Shown here piece by piece: positions 11,956-25,600 of a stretch of DNA of 64,000 nucleotides (the stretch's first letter is position 1; every line of letters starts with the position of its first letter). The notes beneath the pieces were generated by a model. The model ran no database searches. It saw nothing but the letters and a program-made list of their open reading frames with translations, and had not been told where the DNA came from. The position numbers were made by a program, and so were the translations under genes. Source of the stretch: Zerene cesonia (Eukaryota; Arthropoda; Insecta; Lepidoptera; Pieridae); NCBI RefSeq assembly GCF_012273895.1, contig NC_052120.1, positions 6,953,967-7,017,966 on the forward strand, read 5' to 3'.

Positions 11956-13118
11956 TGTTGGATTCGATATTTGTACGATGATGATTTGACTTAAAGATTT
12001 TAGAGCGTGCGTTCTGATTATAACTATTTGTACTTTATAATAACGGTTGTTTGCTAAAATTAATGATAAGTCTGATGAAAGAATGTTACTTTTGCAAATT
12101 CAGTACATTAATAAAAAAATATATGTTGCGTTACATTTTCTTCTTTACGCCATCGCTATGCCTTTAAAAATGTAATAATGTAAAATACAATATAACCATT
12201 AGTGTCTGAACCGGCAGCTATTTATAAACTTTGAGCCTGCATGGAACGTTCCGCATAAAATCTAATAAAGTAAAATATAAACACCATTTAAAAAGAACGC
12301 AATAAACTCAAATAGCGTTTAGCTTAATGAGAATAACATAAACTCTGGGCATCGTAATTCGGAACCGCACAACCCCGACAGTGAGGTCCGGAATGTGCTC
12401 GGGTGTATTTAGTCCCTAAATTAGACGTTATTGACTGAGTTATTTAATGCTAAAGCTCCACGTGCATTTTTGCTTATTATTGTTATTGAGGCTTACGCAG
12501 GCCTCGCTTAATCCAATGAACTTCTATTACGGTGCGTTCGGGAAAGTTTATTTGCTCTCGTGGCTTTACCGGCCTCTCCATACCCTTAATAGCACGCTCT
12601 GATAGACAGCGTTGTTTCAAACATTTTGGGCATATAACGTAATTATTAAAAATTGCTTCGGATATTACATCAGCTAAATTGTTTTTTGTTCGGTGCGCTC
12701 CCTAATCAAATGAATTATAAATATTGGCATACTTATCATGTTAACTTGAAGTATGAATACTTGTAAATTGTGGGTAAAAAGATTTAAGAGTAATATTACA
12801 ATTTACAGCGGTAGATCCTGTTGGCTTGCTTCAGAAAGAGTCACAACAATATTCTTACTTTATCTCTTACTCGTAGGTAGTTATGTTTTTGTATACTATA
12901 TTAAATTTCTATTAATAAGAATAAACATCATGATCAATATTAAACATCAGATTTATTTTAAAAGATAAACGTTTCGCAGGTGAAAGATTCACAAACGGAG
13001 CTCTTAAAAATTAAAATCCTAATTAAAACTGTCTAACGGACAGGGAAACGAAACATTTTTCTTGCTTAGCACAAGCGCTAAAGAGTGAAATAAAATTGAA
13101 CTTCGCTCGGGTGGTAAG
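11956..13118. other. Non-coding stretch
   Basis: No gene is seen. A GC-elevated island at about 12355-12440 is distinct from its flanks. The ORF at 12753-12968 (71 residues) has no recognisable feature beyond one hydrophobic run and is probably chance. Confidence 0.4.
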
Positions 13119-13176
13119 GTCATAAACACGATGCTTAGTCTACATCCCCATGTAGACTAAGCATCGTGTTTATGAC
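13119..13176. repeat. Perfect palindrome, 27-bp arms
   Basis: Arms 13119-13145 and 13150-13176 are perfectly complementary around a CCCC loop (13146-13149). The left arm starts GTCATAAACACGATGC. Flanking bases do not pair. No repeat family is recognised around it. It could be a replication template-switch product, a hairpin-forming element or an assembly foldback. Confidence 0.9.
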
Positions 13177-13836
13177 TTCTATAGGGAAATAGCTTCCAAC
13201 GACGTTGAGGCTAAATGGAAAAACTTTTATTTACACACATGCACGATATTAGGTGCATTTTCATATATTCGGCGCGGACCCGATGAGTTTTTTATGTTTA
13301 TGTGCTCGTAAAGCTACTGGTCGTTATAGTTTACGCGACAATGTTGCCCTATGTGTTTATGTGCGGATGGTAAAATTTTGAATATGATGAGTAGTAATAG
13401 ATTATTTGTTGTTTGCCTATACGCATAAGAAACATGGTATAAGAGGGTGTTATGCTTATTATGCCATAAATTGAAGTGGTCGTATAAATCACGTGTTTAC
13501 GAAATTCTTTATGAAAAATACGTTTTGATGTCAAGACTGTGCTAATAAGTGAACCCTTACCCTTTCTTGCATTCTTTGGATGTCATACAGGGTTTATTTT
13601 TGGATGACGCATCTGGAGGCTTACGTGTAATAGTGATACTTTTCGATAATCGAACCCGCTCCTTGGTTCTATCGTCATGCTTCAACAAATTACGAGAAGT
13701 CTTATATTTACTATGATAATTGTATTTTGTCACTATGTAGTTAGATAATAATTTATTAACACGGTTTACTCTAGAATTTTATGGTGTTTAATTATAGTAT
13801 TTACCACTTGGATATTAAAAGCTGTTTTATCGGATT
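13177..13836. other. Non-coding stretch
   Basis: No gene is seen. A B-box-like GGGTTCGATT on the minus strand near 13655 lacks a partner A box. Nothing else stands out. Confidence 0.4.
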
Positions 13837-13935
13837 TTAAAGGCTATTTTTATATCATTTATCCCGACGTTTCGAACACTTTAGTTTAGTCACGGGGAGA
13901 GATATTTGTATAACCTAGATGACTAATACCTAACA
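13837..13935 (-). repeat. Lepidopteran repeat fragment (CCCGACGTTTCGAAC type)
   Basis: TTTATCCCGACGTTTCGAAC followed by GTCACGGGGAGAG matches a widespread lepidopteran repeat whose class I do not recall with certainty. Only a fragment is present, and the strand is nominal. Confidence 0.4.
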
Positions 13936-16441
13936 TTACAATCTCCCCGTATACCTTAGTATATTAGTAGAACTAATAATAAAATAACTATTGTAAAACT
14001 AATACATGCATAACTTTTTGAAATGATGTGTTTCTCTATATTTATTTACCAACTCAAATTAATTTAAACAATCATTAGTATTACATCCCTGTCAGATTAA
14101 AATGATACTGGTAATGGTACAGTATTAATTATAAAGCAATCGTATACAAAACAATATTGACCCTTGGAAAATAATCAAGCTGGTGTATTGTACAAGCCAC
14201 GAACACAGCGACAAGTCCTCCCCATGAGATTACAGTATCTATTGACACGCCGGTACCCGCTATCTAGATGGCATTTCAACACAAACACGATTTTAATCAA
14301 TACATCAAACAAAACTTGCCCACTACAGCAATAATAATTAAAACCGAATGATTATATGGAATATTTGCAGAGGACCAAAGGGGTCGCTTCGATTCGCCCG
14401 AGGCGCGTTCTCTATTGCATAAGTAAGACATAGTTTAATCCTGAGCCCTTCTGTAGTCCTAGTCTATAAGATGATGATTGCGTCCCATTTTAGTTTACAA
14501 AAGGTAATCCTTTAACTATTAGGGAATTTCAACCGTTTGATAGGAAGGTAGTTAGTGTTTACGATGTAAATTTCGGCAGTAATATCATAAACCTCTTGAT
14601 TGGGTATGTTCAAAGTTTCGACGGGAAGTTTATATTTTGATGTACTGATATGATGGTCAAGTTGCTCTGTTTGTTTACATTTGGGATTGTACACATAATA
14701 CTGCTAGGAAATTATACAGCACGTAATACAAAGTCTCTCTTAAGATAGATGAAAGGGCTTGAAACAAATATAAAATAACATTATTAATATAAATAAATAA
14801 CAAATTAATAATTGAAATACGTAATTATTTCGTAACAAAAAACAATGCGAAAATATGTGTATAAAATATTACAATCCCCGCAGACTACGTAAATCTTCAT
14901 TCATCTAAACTATAACAAAAAAGTGCTCTTCAATGTATCCATTACAGCGGTTTCCTTCATTTGAATCCTCGTCAGAAAGCGTTTTATTATTAAAACGCGT
15001 ATTGTTTATCCGAGTATCTGTTTTCGTAAGCCTCTGCGTGTTTTCGAAGTCACAATACGGAGGCCTCTTGAAGTATAAAAGAGCATTTCATCGCGGTACG
15101 TTCACGGAGCGAAAGGGTAGCTCACAAAAGCCTTTTTAAAATACTTTCGGCAGGCATATGGCGTATAATAAACCCTCCTGCAGTTCTTAATAAAACACGC
15201 TCTATGCCAAGTGTGGTTGCTAAGTAATTACTTCTATGCGTAGCCCGTGCGTTGAACAGCTAATCCGTTTTCTTTATTGTTTGTGATGATTAATTAAAAT
15301 TTCGTTTCTTCAAATAATTGTTAATTCGTTTAATTAATATTTTTATTGTGTATCTGATAATGACATGATAAGTATTTACTGATGTAGTACTGTAACATGT
15401 AATTCCTTCTTATTATTAGTTCAATTGATAACATTAAAAAGGAACCTTTATTCATGTTAAGACTTAATAAAATATTAAAAAAATTCAACGTTCACGGATA
15501 TATTAAACTACTGAACTATACTACTGATTGTATTATTTGTAAATCAGTGGCAATGAATGGCACAATACCCAAAACAAAAAGCGAAAAGCGAAAGCAAAAG
15601 ATAAAATACAACATTCCCCAAAAATGTGTTAAATAAACATATTTTCAGGCACATAACTATTCGATAAACAGGAAACGGAATATTTTGTATGAGAGAAGTA
15701 CGGTAAAACGCAGCAGGCGGCTTAATATCCCCCAGGAATAAACTGCAATTTCAGAAATATCGAGATGAGGCAAACAAAAATATAAGCGAAGCAATAATAA
15801 TAAACTTTGAAACTCCAGACACCGCTTATAATACTTTACTGTAAATAGTATCATAACAATTTTGAGCTTAAGTTAGTTTAGTAAGTGGCTATACCAAGAT
15901 GTTTCTTAGTCGTTTTCTTTCAAACGACTTATTTCAAAATGAAATCAATGTCATTACAACCGTTGTAATGGTCATTCCTTTATCGAAGTAATATTTTGCA
16001 TTTAAACATTCCCATTATAACTATAGTCTTTATCGTATTGCTATATCGGATATAATGTAAAAACCATAGTACTATGAGAAAAACTGTCAATTCTTGATTG
16101 CTGTGTTATAACTCAATACATTAATTAAAAGTGCATAGGTTGTAGTTATATTGAATCCATACTTGAATATATGATGTTATGGTGGTATAGTGATAAAGGA
16201 CATGTTTTATTAGAGGATAATATAAATTTTAATCCATAAAATCCCCTATCGCCATTATTCTATCATTTGTTGCTTGAACTTTTGTGGGACTCGAACGTGC
16301 TCAGAATTAGGTCAAACTAACACTGTTTCCCTAGCAGAAATACGAATATATTATGCTCTAAACCAATATTTTTAAAATTAACTTCAAACGGCGGAAATAA
16401 TCTGTTTTTTGCAATATAAATAATTATTGAATACATAAGCT
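13936..16441. other. Non-coding stretch
   Basis: AT-rich with no supportable gene. A 68-residue ORF at 14933-15139 (plus) shows no domain. A small hairpin (ATTACAAC-C-GTTGTAAT) lies near 15955. Confidence 0.4.
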
Positions 16442-16707
16442 TTTATGTCATAGCGGGCAAATGAGCTCGTGGTTCGCCTCTGTGAATGCACTTCCTGCTT
16501 TCAAGTATAGGATAAGGAAGGGATTGACGACTAGAAAGAAGGAATGAACTGGGAAGGTTGAGGAAATGGAAAGTGACCTCCGGCTCCCCCACTAACCGTA
16601 CAAAAGACAGAAGCATGCTGCTATTTCAATCCGGCCTTCTGTGGGGGGCGGTCCCAATTCGCGGCGGTGTCCCAATTCGCGGCAAAGTTGCTTGTCTCCC
16701 ACATTAA
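16442..16707 (-). repeat. Poly(A)-type retroposon 3' region, diverged copy
   Basis: TATGTCATAGCGGGCAAATG and GTGGTTCGCCTC match the copy at 63871-64000. Downstream text (CCTCCGGCTCCCCCACTAAC, GGCCTTCTGTGGGGGGCGGT, TGTCTCCCACATTAA) is familiar from the same lepidopteran repeat. Orientation is inferred from the 63.9-kb copy, where the reverse complement ends in poly(A). An 18-bp tandem duplication (GTCCCAATTCGCGGC twice, 16651-16683) lies inside. It is non-coding here. Confidence 0.6.
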
Positions 16708-16802
16708 ATGATCATTTGTATGTATAGCTACTGAAATTAAAACTATGTATAATATATAAAATATTCTAACTGAGGCAAAATATTAAAAATTTTATAATAT
16801 AA

Positions 16803-16963
16803 CCTAGCTGCGCCCCGCAGTTTCACCCGCGTAAGTCCGTATCCCGTAGGAATATCGGGATAAAAACCAAATTTCATTGCAATCGGTTCGTATTTTTTGC
16901 GTGAAAGAGCAACAAACACACACACATTCTTACAAACTTTCGCATTTATAATATTAGTAGGAT
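16803..16963 (-). mobile_element. Helitron-like element, family A, copy 2
   Basis: This is an inverted family A copy, from CTAGCTGCGCCCCGCAG to CGCATTTATAATATTAGTAG. Compared with the copy at 34146 it lacks about 30 bp (the TTATTCCAGTTGTCCAGC segment), an internal deletion. The 60-residue ORF over it on the minus strand is the translated repeat, not a gene. Confidence 0.75.
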
Positions 16964-19900
16964 ATATATTCCCATATTAAATACTTATAGGAATAAGGTT
17001 TACTTTTTTACTATCGATATATAGCACTGTAATATCGTAATGATTCTTTAATGTTGTTTCATAATCCATAGATATAGAATATAGATGTTTTAATAACTAC
17101 AGTCACGCTATCAAAATATCGTATTACAGAATCACAAATTCATTCCAGGACGCCAATTACGCCCGCGCTCATTTTCCGAATCATTCCCCGGTGTAATGAT
17201 CACGTGATTTTGACAGTTGCTTCTACCACCCCTTTTTGTTATGACGTGTGTATATTAGATTGTTAGTTTTATGTTCCTAAATTTGTTAGGGAATGAACAT
17301 ATTATTAGAAATTGTTTTGATTTATTTTTCAGTATAAGGCTAAAGTCATAGTCAGCCTATACCGTTTAACAATTTTAAATAATTAATTAACATGATTTGT
17401 TTTGTTTAAAATAGTATCAATTCATTTCCGCATAATACTTGAAATTAATTGTAGTCCGGCAAAAAAAAAAACTATGTTAACCAAACCTAAAATTTTTTTA
17501 TGAACGAACTTGTCGATTATATTCTAAGAAATAACACACGTTAACTAGTATTATGTTATCTGTGCACGTTAACAATGAAACTTCGCGAACATTTCGCCCA
17601 GTTAAGCGAATATGCGACGAAATGTACCGGGCTTTATTCAGCAATTGAGTTGCCCGATGCAAATGTCAGTAGTTAACATGCATTGCGCGTCGCCGACCGT
17701 CTAATTAGGCCTAACCTACCCCCGAATATCACCTTATGAATTTGTTAAGTAGGTATTATTGCGAAGGGCGTGAATATCACTAGATGTTGAAATGGTAAGT
17801 GTATTTTCGTAAATGGCTCAATTATACCAATGATATTATACAGTATAGAATCTTATCTAAGTATCGATAGACGATTATAACATCTTCTTTGTCATAAATC
17901 GGTAGTCACTGTGGTAATTTGTAGTGCATAGTTCTAAGGTTAAACTAAATGGTATAAGACAAAATAACGAAAACTTCTATATCAGGTATTGTATTTTTTT
18001 TCCCAGAAAAGAAAAAGAAACTACATAAAAACTCACCTCCATAATCCTAATTGATACTGCTTCTCTTCTAATATTAATAAAATGTTATGTGTATACATAT
18101 CACAAAATTATTTTGCATTTTTAATTTAATAATTTTTTGAAATGATAGCAATAAAATATTGTTCAAATACAACTAATTATCCAAACAATCAAAAACGATT
18201 GCAAATAAAGTTTTAATTAAAACATAAACTTGGAATCAAACGTTAAAATTCGTTCAACGTTCTAACCGCGAGCATTGAAGTAGAAAATAAATTGAAACAT
18301 AAAAATTGGCGTAGAATTTATTGAAGTAAAGAGATGTAGTTAAATTAGTTTTACTAGATCCGAATAGACGGACTAAGTTTTGCTTTCGCCGCATACGGGG
18401 CTTGGGTATTCATAAAAATGGGTATGTATTAAACTTTATCGGTCGAGAAATAACATTTTTCATATTGCCTGTTGAATAAAATACTTCTCTTCGGTGGGGA
18501 CATCTTCTCGTGTATTATTATAAATCTAGTCTCTGGATGGTTAATCACTTTATGTGAATGTAAAATGTAGTAGGAAGTAAATAAAAATGAAGCATTATTG
18601 AAGCATTATTAAGAGATAATATTATTTAAATTTAAATATAATTGCATATGCTTCAGAACCCCTGCCGATAGCAAATTGCGAATATATTAGTCCGCAAGTA
18701 AGAGCACTCGAATTGCCTATACGCTTGAAACTATTCCAAAGTAATTGCTTTACCGACTCCATTGTATGATAAGAGGCAATACCGAATCTACATACTCAAA
18801 TACATTGTAATAACAACGCACGCAAATCGACCATATTTCTTGGCCTTTGTTTTACAATCTAATACCTTTAAGACGTTCCGTGATAGCATTTACCGGGGGT
18901 CAATTGAAATTGGCCGCCGTGGATCTCGCTTTCTTGTCAGTTAGTATAAGTAATTACATTATGGAGAAATGATGGGAGTTAAGCTCTCACAAATAGGTTA
19001 GCTTTTGCGTCAATTGATGTTCATATTGCCTGTTAGTGTAATCAACGGTTTTGCTTCAAACAAAGGGTAAGAATTTGTTCTTTGCTTATTATATGTAGGA
19101 AAATTTATATCGAAAAAGAATTACTGTTGACTTGTATTGATGATATCTTCATATCTAAGTACTAAATTACTAGAATGATTCGCCGAATAGCAATCACAGG
19201 ACTTTCGTAAACGTATTTTAAACAAATTAAGTCTTGTAAATATAGATATGCTTAACGTCCCTGGAGGGGAGGTACTAACCTAGTTTTAAAAATAAGCCAA
19301 ATAATAATAATAAATCGTTATTTAATAGGTCTTACATGATAATTGGTAACAGTGAATTGTGGATGTGATAAATTTTCCTATGAAATACAAAATGAATCAT
19401 GTCAATCGGTTGAAAATCCACGCAGTTATCGAGTTACAAAACACAACAATGAATACAGCGGAATTATGGATATATTTCGTTTTTTGAAACGATGTTTAAA
19501 AAATATGCAACTCTTCATTGTCGATCATTATAAATCAAGATGTAGTTAGTCCATTATAAAAAACCTATTTGCATTCATCATTCTCATTTTATAATTACAG
19601 TTGTGGTGTAACGACTATGCGAAACAATATGGAATTCATATAATAATTATGGAAAATTGATACAGCTATTTTGATTGGGTACGGAAACAGAGGTATTTCA
19701 ATATTGCCAGCGATTTAAGACCCTTTTCCAATTATTATAATTAACTATAAGAGGAAGTGACCTCTTGGGTTTTGGGAAAAGGGACGCAACTTTGTAATGC
19801 GTTGGCCATTTCAGAAGATGGATGGTAACAAGACAACTAAATTAAGCCGTCTCATAGTTACTGACTTTGTATAGTTCATTTCATAGAGTAATAGCTTATT

Positions 19901-20346
19901 ACTTAAGATTTAGGAAAGGGTAGTTAGTTACTATAACGAGGTAACTTCTATGTATCAATGAATTTTTCACTCACTACTATTTCAATATTTATGTTTGTTA
20001 TACGTATAGCAATAGTGCATATTTATTGTTTCGCATCTAGACAAATGTAAAAATTCAAAAACTACTATGTGAGAAAACTTTTACTAAATATTTCTAGTTT
20101 AAGAATAGATAACATTATACTGTACTGTATAAGTATTGAAATGCTCATTAGATATTAGAAAAATGTATAAAAAATAGAAAAATATCGATTATGAGATAGC
20201 ATTCATACCTGCGTTTTTGGTCACTGATGGCATAACATAAAAAGTAGAAGAAATTTGATTGCTTAGATAAAACATAGATCATGAGATCGATATTGTACGG
20301 CGAATAACGCTGCAGTTCAAATTTCCCCTAATGATCGAATCCTACT
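16964..20346. other. Non-coding stretch
   Basis: No gene is supportable. The GC-elevated island 17560-17720 is a conserved-element candidate. Positions 19371-19460 carry a decayed piece of the repeat seen at 48595-48785 (GTCAATCGGTTGAAAA). Short direct repeats (GAAGCATTATT twice) lie near 18590. Confidence 0.4.
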
Positions 20347-20557
20347 TCCTACTAATCCCACTAATATTATAAATGCGAAATTTGTAAGGATGGGTGTGTG
20401 ATTGTTGCTCTTTCACGCAAAAACTACATTACTGAACCGACTGTAATGAAATTTGGTACGTAGACAGCTGGACAACTGGAATAAAATATAGGCAACTTTT
20501 TATCCCGATATTCCTACACGGCCCCATACGCGGGTGACACTGAGGGGCGCAGCTAGT
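20347..20557 (+). mobile_element. Helitron-like element, family A, copy 3
   Basis: This is a nearly full-length copy, from CTAATATTATAAATGCGAAA to GGGGCGCAGCTAGT. Small differences (ACACGGCCCCATACGCGGGT) mark an older insertion than copy 4. It is non-coding. Confidence 0.75.
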
Positions 20558-21511
20558 TATTTATAATCTTAAAGAATATTGTCAATTAATATTCTCTTCA
20601 TAAAGAATAAAACGTTATTACATAAAAATGCTGGTACAAAAAATAGTTAACTATATGCTAAATATAAATAAAATCATGTAATTTCCTTAGCTTAAACCGT
20701 ATAGAACAAACCGAAACACAACAAACAACTAAACGAATTCAATGTTCCAGCAAAACCTCATTGTAAAGTTCTTCAGAAACTCGAGTCATTACGACTCCAG
20801 ACAAGCAAATATTTGCAAGATGAACTTGCTTCATTATAGTTTTTATATCCAGTTTCATTGTGTTCAAACGATTGAGTACATGAGAAGTATTCTCGGCGAA
20901 TAATAAAACGTCGATCGAAGTAGGTAACTTGATCGATGGAATCTAGGAATTGTTTGGCTAGACCAGTTGTTAGTATTGTTTTGCTTAACAGTTTGATTTT
21001 GTGTCAAATGGTTGTGTTCTTCAAAGTCTATGTTATGTTTTCATGTAGCATACATAAATTTTTAGTGACCGTGACCAGGTGGGATGATATATAAATTTGT
21101 TGTTATATTTACTTGTAATCTGCGCGTACAATTAAGATTTTACATAATAAATACAGTGGAAACTTACTAACTGAAAATAAATATTTTAGAACAAGTTTCA
21201 ATTAAGGTTATATCTCCAAAAGACATCCTTACATATCTAAAAGTGTATTACTATCCCAAGAGAAACACATAAACCTCTGCAGTTGTAAATATCATATAAA
21301 ATTGAAGAGCCATTTAAATGAAATACATATCGTTGCTTTTAGCGGAGTGCTTCAATCAAATAAGTAAAAAGGTCTGCAAATACTCATACCATCGTCATTT
21401 ATATTTACGTAGTAAAAATACGGCTTCGACCTCTCAAACGATATGGACAATTCATACATAAATTATTTCATTCTAAATAATATCATTTGAATAGACTTTT
21501 TATATACTACT
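20558..21511. other. Non-coding stretch
   Basis: AT-rich with no gene or recognised repeat. Nothing stands out. Confidence 0.4.
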
Positions 21512-21666
21512 TATATATATATAAATAAAAATGAACGGCCAAAAGTGTTGCTAAGTATAAAACTCGACACTAGTTTGAACAATCCGACTATTTTTTAACA
21601 TCTTTATTAAAGCATAATTAAATGGAGAAAAAAAAATTACCAAGGGGGACAACTGGGCGAACTACT
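21512..21666 (+). mobile_element. Helitron-like element, family E2, decayed
   Basis: TATATAAATAAAAATGAACG followed by CTAAGTATAAAACTCGA resembles the 5' part of a lepidopteran family with TATATAAA...AAAACTCGAGAACGG. A second copy lies at 33366-33501. The 3' end (GGGCGAACTACT) is degenerate. Confidence 0.4.
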
Positions 21667-22461
21667 AATGTAATATAATAATTAATTTCAATTGTCTTTT
21701 AACTTAATTATTGATTCGATAAAGTCATTTTTATTTGTTATAAGCGTATACAAAGCGTTGTAAGCGTATACAATTTTTTGGAACTATGTTAACTCATAAA
21801 TTAAATTTTTACTTCATTAGCTTTGATCATATCTATGTTTAAACATTAAAATAATTCCAAAATACATTTAAATAATTTATTTAATAATGGGTGTGTGGTC
21901 TTATATTCTTGTAACTCCCCAAATAAGTAAAAAAAAGCTGTAGTACAATTCCCTCTTTCTCATTTGAAAATTACATGTGCTTGTTTTTTTGTTAATTTCC
22001 CTTCGATTAAATGATTTACTAGGATATATGAAAAGAATACATATAAGAGTAAATAAATTAAAGAAAATGAAATGTTATATTCATTCAATCCTTAATTTCA
22101 AATGTTTTTAAAGCTTAAATATGAGTAATAATTTTTGCTATCCCAAAGGTTAGACAACCACAACTATCGTGAACATTAAGTAAAATTTAATAAGCAGGTT
22201 ACATCATAAATTACGGTAATTGCTCCATGAATATTTGAGGGTTTACTGAACAAATGTTGTGTCCCTGAATTTCTATTTCGTTTCGGGTAATAACTTCGAT
22301 TTAGCGTTATTATGAATTTATATTCCCTTTCTAGGAATCCCGGTTCAATTAATTAAATAACATTTTTATCGGTAGCGAGAGACGTTTGTAATTTATTTTG
22401 TTATTGTTCTATTGAAATTATTAACATAATTGATTGAACTGTTTTTATTTATTACCTATAA
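21667..22461. other. Non-coding stretch with a 20-bp tandem duplication
   Basis: No gene. TAAGCGTATACAA occurs at 21741 and 21761, a 20-bp-period duplication. Confidence 0.5.
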
Positions 22462-22683
22462 ATGATCGTCATCATTATCATCATCATCATCATAAGTCGT
22501 TGATTCTTGGACTTGCCGGTTACCTCACGATGTTTACCTTCACCGTTTTAAGCAGTGGTGATGTTATCCACATGTGCAGATAAATTGAAAAATCAATTTT
22601 TTCCTACACGCTCGCCGGTCTCGAAGCTCGACTTATCGATTTTGAAGTCCGAGGTTCTCACCACTGAGCCACCACTTCGCTAC
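22462..22683 (-). mobile_element. tRNA-derived SINE, internally deleted copy
   Basis: On the minus strand this has an A box TGGCTCAGTGG (22671-22661) and a B-box-like GCTTCGAGACC (22627-22617), the body text CAGTGGTGAGAACCTCGGAC, and a (TGA)n tail, seen here as (ATC)n at 22462-22492. It is the same family as 41388-41698 but lacks the middle of about 120 bp between the AACCGGCAAGTCC segment and the tail. Confidence 0.8.
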
Positions 22684-25600
22684 ATACTGACAGTAACATA
22701 CAAATTATTACTTAACAGTTAGATATGTTTTATAATTCTTATTACTGACGGAAAGGGGACATTTTATTTACACCTTCTGAACCCGCGGTCTGCGACTAGT
22801 CAACATAGTATACTGATAACTATCCATTTTTGTACAAAGCACGTTTGGTTCTTTCAACATTATTAACAATGCATCATTTTTTATTAATTTATTTTATATT
22901 TGACAATAACACTTACATTATATTTTTATTAGGAACTTCCAATTCCAAATTTAATTTAAACAAAAATCCCAATCGAGCATAAAATAATTAGAATTGAATT
23001 CAAACATCAAATAGCATACAGCGAAAGGGTTACTGACTTCCATTTCTCAAGTTTCGTCCTTTGTCTTCTCTTAGAGCCTTAATGAGTAATTATGGGATCA
23101 TACTCGGTGATTTAAACCGCTCCAACTGTAATCCTCAATCTTAATAAAGTCCACTACGAGGACGTTTATTACGTAGAATGAAAGTAATGACTCATTAGAG
23201 CATCTTGTGAAGTTTCACGGAGAACCCTGATATTCATCTACGCTAGGTTTGTAACGGCAATATTTTAAACGGAGGATTTTGTCAGCTTATTTTCTTTGGT
23301 TGAAATTTCGCATGATTTTTGAAAAAAAAAAATAGAATATACAGAAAACCATCAATGTAAATATGTAATCTAGAATGTTGTCTTAAAACATTCTCAAAAC
23401 TACCAAATACTTATAGTACCTTCGTCGATGTCATAAATTGCTAGTCTTTTGTTTTCTTTTGTAATTCCGCGCTGTAAATCCAAGAAAATTCAATTTACCG
23501 GGCTCGTTCGTCAACTGGTAACAAATAAACAAAGCGACTGGAATTTAGTTTGTGAACATTGTAGAGAAAAAGGTCTTATAGTAACATATGCAGTGCAGGT
23601 AAGGGGCGGTCCTGTCCTAACGAAGAACGCGCGTTCCTCGAATACAAGATGGAGATTTGAATTTTTAGTTTGTTTTCTGGACGAGATGCGTTGTTTGTGA
23701 TAGACATTGGATTGAAAAATAAATACTTCTTTTATTTCTAAATCGTGAAATGAAAAAGGAAAACTTATATTGTTCCTATTAAATTTTTAGTTATATAGGA
23801 TTGATGATTTATTAAATTTCAAATCCCGATTTATTAAGGTTCCAATCCCACCTCGTGATATTTTTTTTTTTCTTTTCTTTCAAAATTTCTCAATGATATT
23901 GTTCCTTTTCTTATTATAATCAACAGGGTATAAGCGGTTAAGTAACTAACTCAGTATAGATAATACATCGCCTGATGGCAATGCTAATTTTTTTAAATAC
24001 GATGAGTTTATATTCAATAATTAATATTGGCGTTTTTATTAAAACGATTGCTATGACGTTATATTAATGCCCTTTAATTTAATATATAGATTATCAAGAG
24101 CTTAAGTAAAATTTAATAGATTTTCCAAACTGTTGCAGGGTGCGCTTGTTATATTACCGATCAGTAATCCACAAAAAAACGATTTTATAAAGTTCCCGTA
24201 GCCATCATGAGCAGGGTCGCGTTTATGAAATCCAATTTCAGATTGATCGCTTCGTAAACGATGTCGAACAAATAATTTTTGTGTCAAACCCAACGTCTGC
24301 TGGCAACAATGACGTCTTGATGACATAGAGTTGATTCTGAGTTACGAGCGAAAGTGAAAATACTTGAAGTAATATTGACACCTAACATAGCAAATTACAG
24401 TTTTCGTGTCCTGCTGTTTGTTACCAAACTCCTCTAAATCGGTTTTATCAATTTTTATGAAATATTTTATACATGTATTGGGCAGGTTTAAAAATAAACC
24501 ACCATCTATATCCATTAACTTTGCCCTGATTTTGTAAAAAAACACTTCAGCGATTTCTTCTATTTTTAGATGCCTTGGGGTGTCAATATTTATACATAAT
24601 TTCAGTATAAGTTCACAATTTTTATATAATCTCTTATAATATAGTTAAGTTTTTTTTTTCTCGAAAGTATATTCCACATTCAGATGCAATTTAAAATTCA
24701 GTCGTTTGATTAAATGCTACGCTATTGAATGCATAAATGATATTCTTTTACCCTACATTCGGTTTAAGCGGTGACACATCCACGTCCCTAACGAATTCCC
24801 TTTCAAGTCGCTAATACGAAATGAAATACAAAACCGTGCCGAGCTCCGTTGAAAATTCATTAAAACATGTTCTTATTCAAATGTAATAATTTATTTAAGG
24901 AACAAAAATCCCCAAAAGTAATATTCATTGATGCGTGATTCTACGTTAAAACGAAGATGTAAAGCGGTCCGGAAAGCGTATTATCGTATAAATAATTCAG
25001 CATATCTTTAGCAGTATTATGTCATTTACGGTGTTAAATTTTGGACGAGTATTTACACAAAAGAAGAGAGAATCAAAAATGGTAATTACATGCAAATCTT
25101 GGGATCGCTCTGGCGTTCTCAAAGGCACCGTTCAGTCTGCTGATGCTGAGATAGTGATCGTTCATTAAATTTAGAAATAAATTGCTATGCTTTCTATGGT
25201 CGAAATTTTCGTTCTTTTTATCACAAAGGCGGTAAATTTTGGCTATGTTGCAATATTTTTGAATAAAAACACTAAGTATACATAGCTTCTATTATTAAGA
25301 TTAAGAAATAATGTTTGTGAAAGAAAGATGAGTTTTATAATTGGAATATTATAATTAAAAAAATTGCATGGTTTCACTGCTGAGTAAAAAAATTATTTTT
25401 TTTGATCGGCACACATATTATAATCAGCCAAAGATCGTTATTTCAAGAAAACTTTACTTACCAGAAGGCATTTTGTACATACTTTTACATGTTTAATTTC
25501 TATTATTATTGTATTGAAAAGAAAATATTTTTGTTGTATTTTATGGATATTAGTAAATCTATAAAATACAACTTTAACAACAAAAAAATAGTGTATGGTA

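Noticed and set aside
13650..13685. GGGTTCGATT on the minus strand, tRNA T-arm-like
   Set aside because: No cloverleaf or A box could be built around it.
16743..16925. 60-residue minus-strand ORF
   Set aside because: It is the translation of Helitron-like family A copy 2, a non-coding repeat.
23830..23880. B-box-like GGTTCCAATCCC before a T run
   Set aside because: No A box at tRNA distance and no second copy, so not listed as a SINE or tRNA gene.
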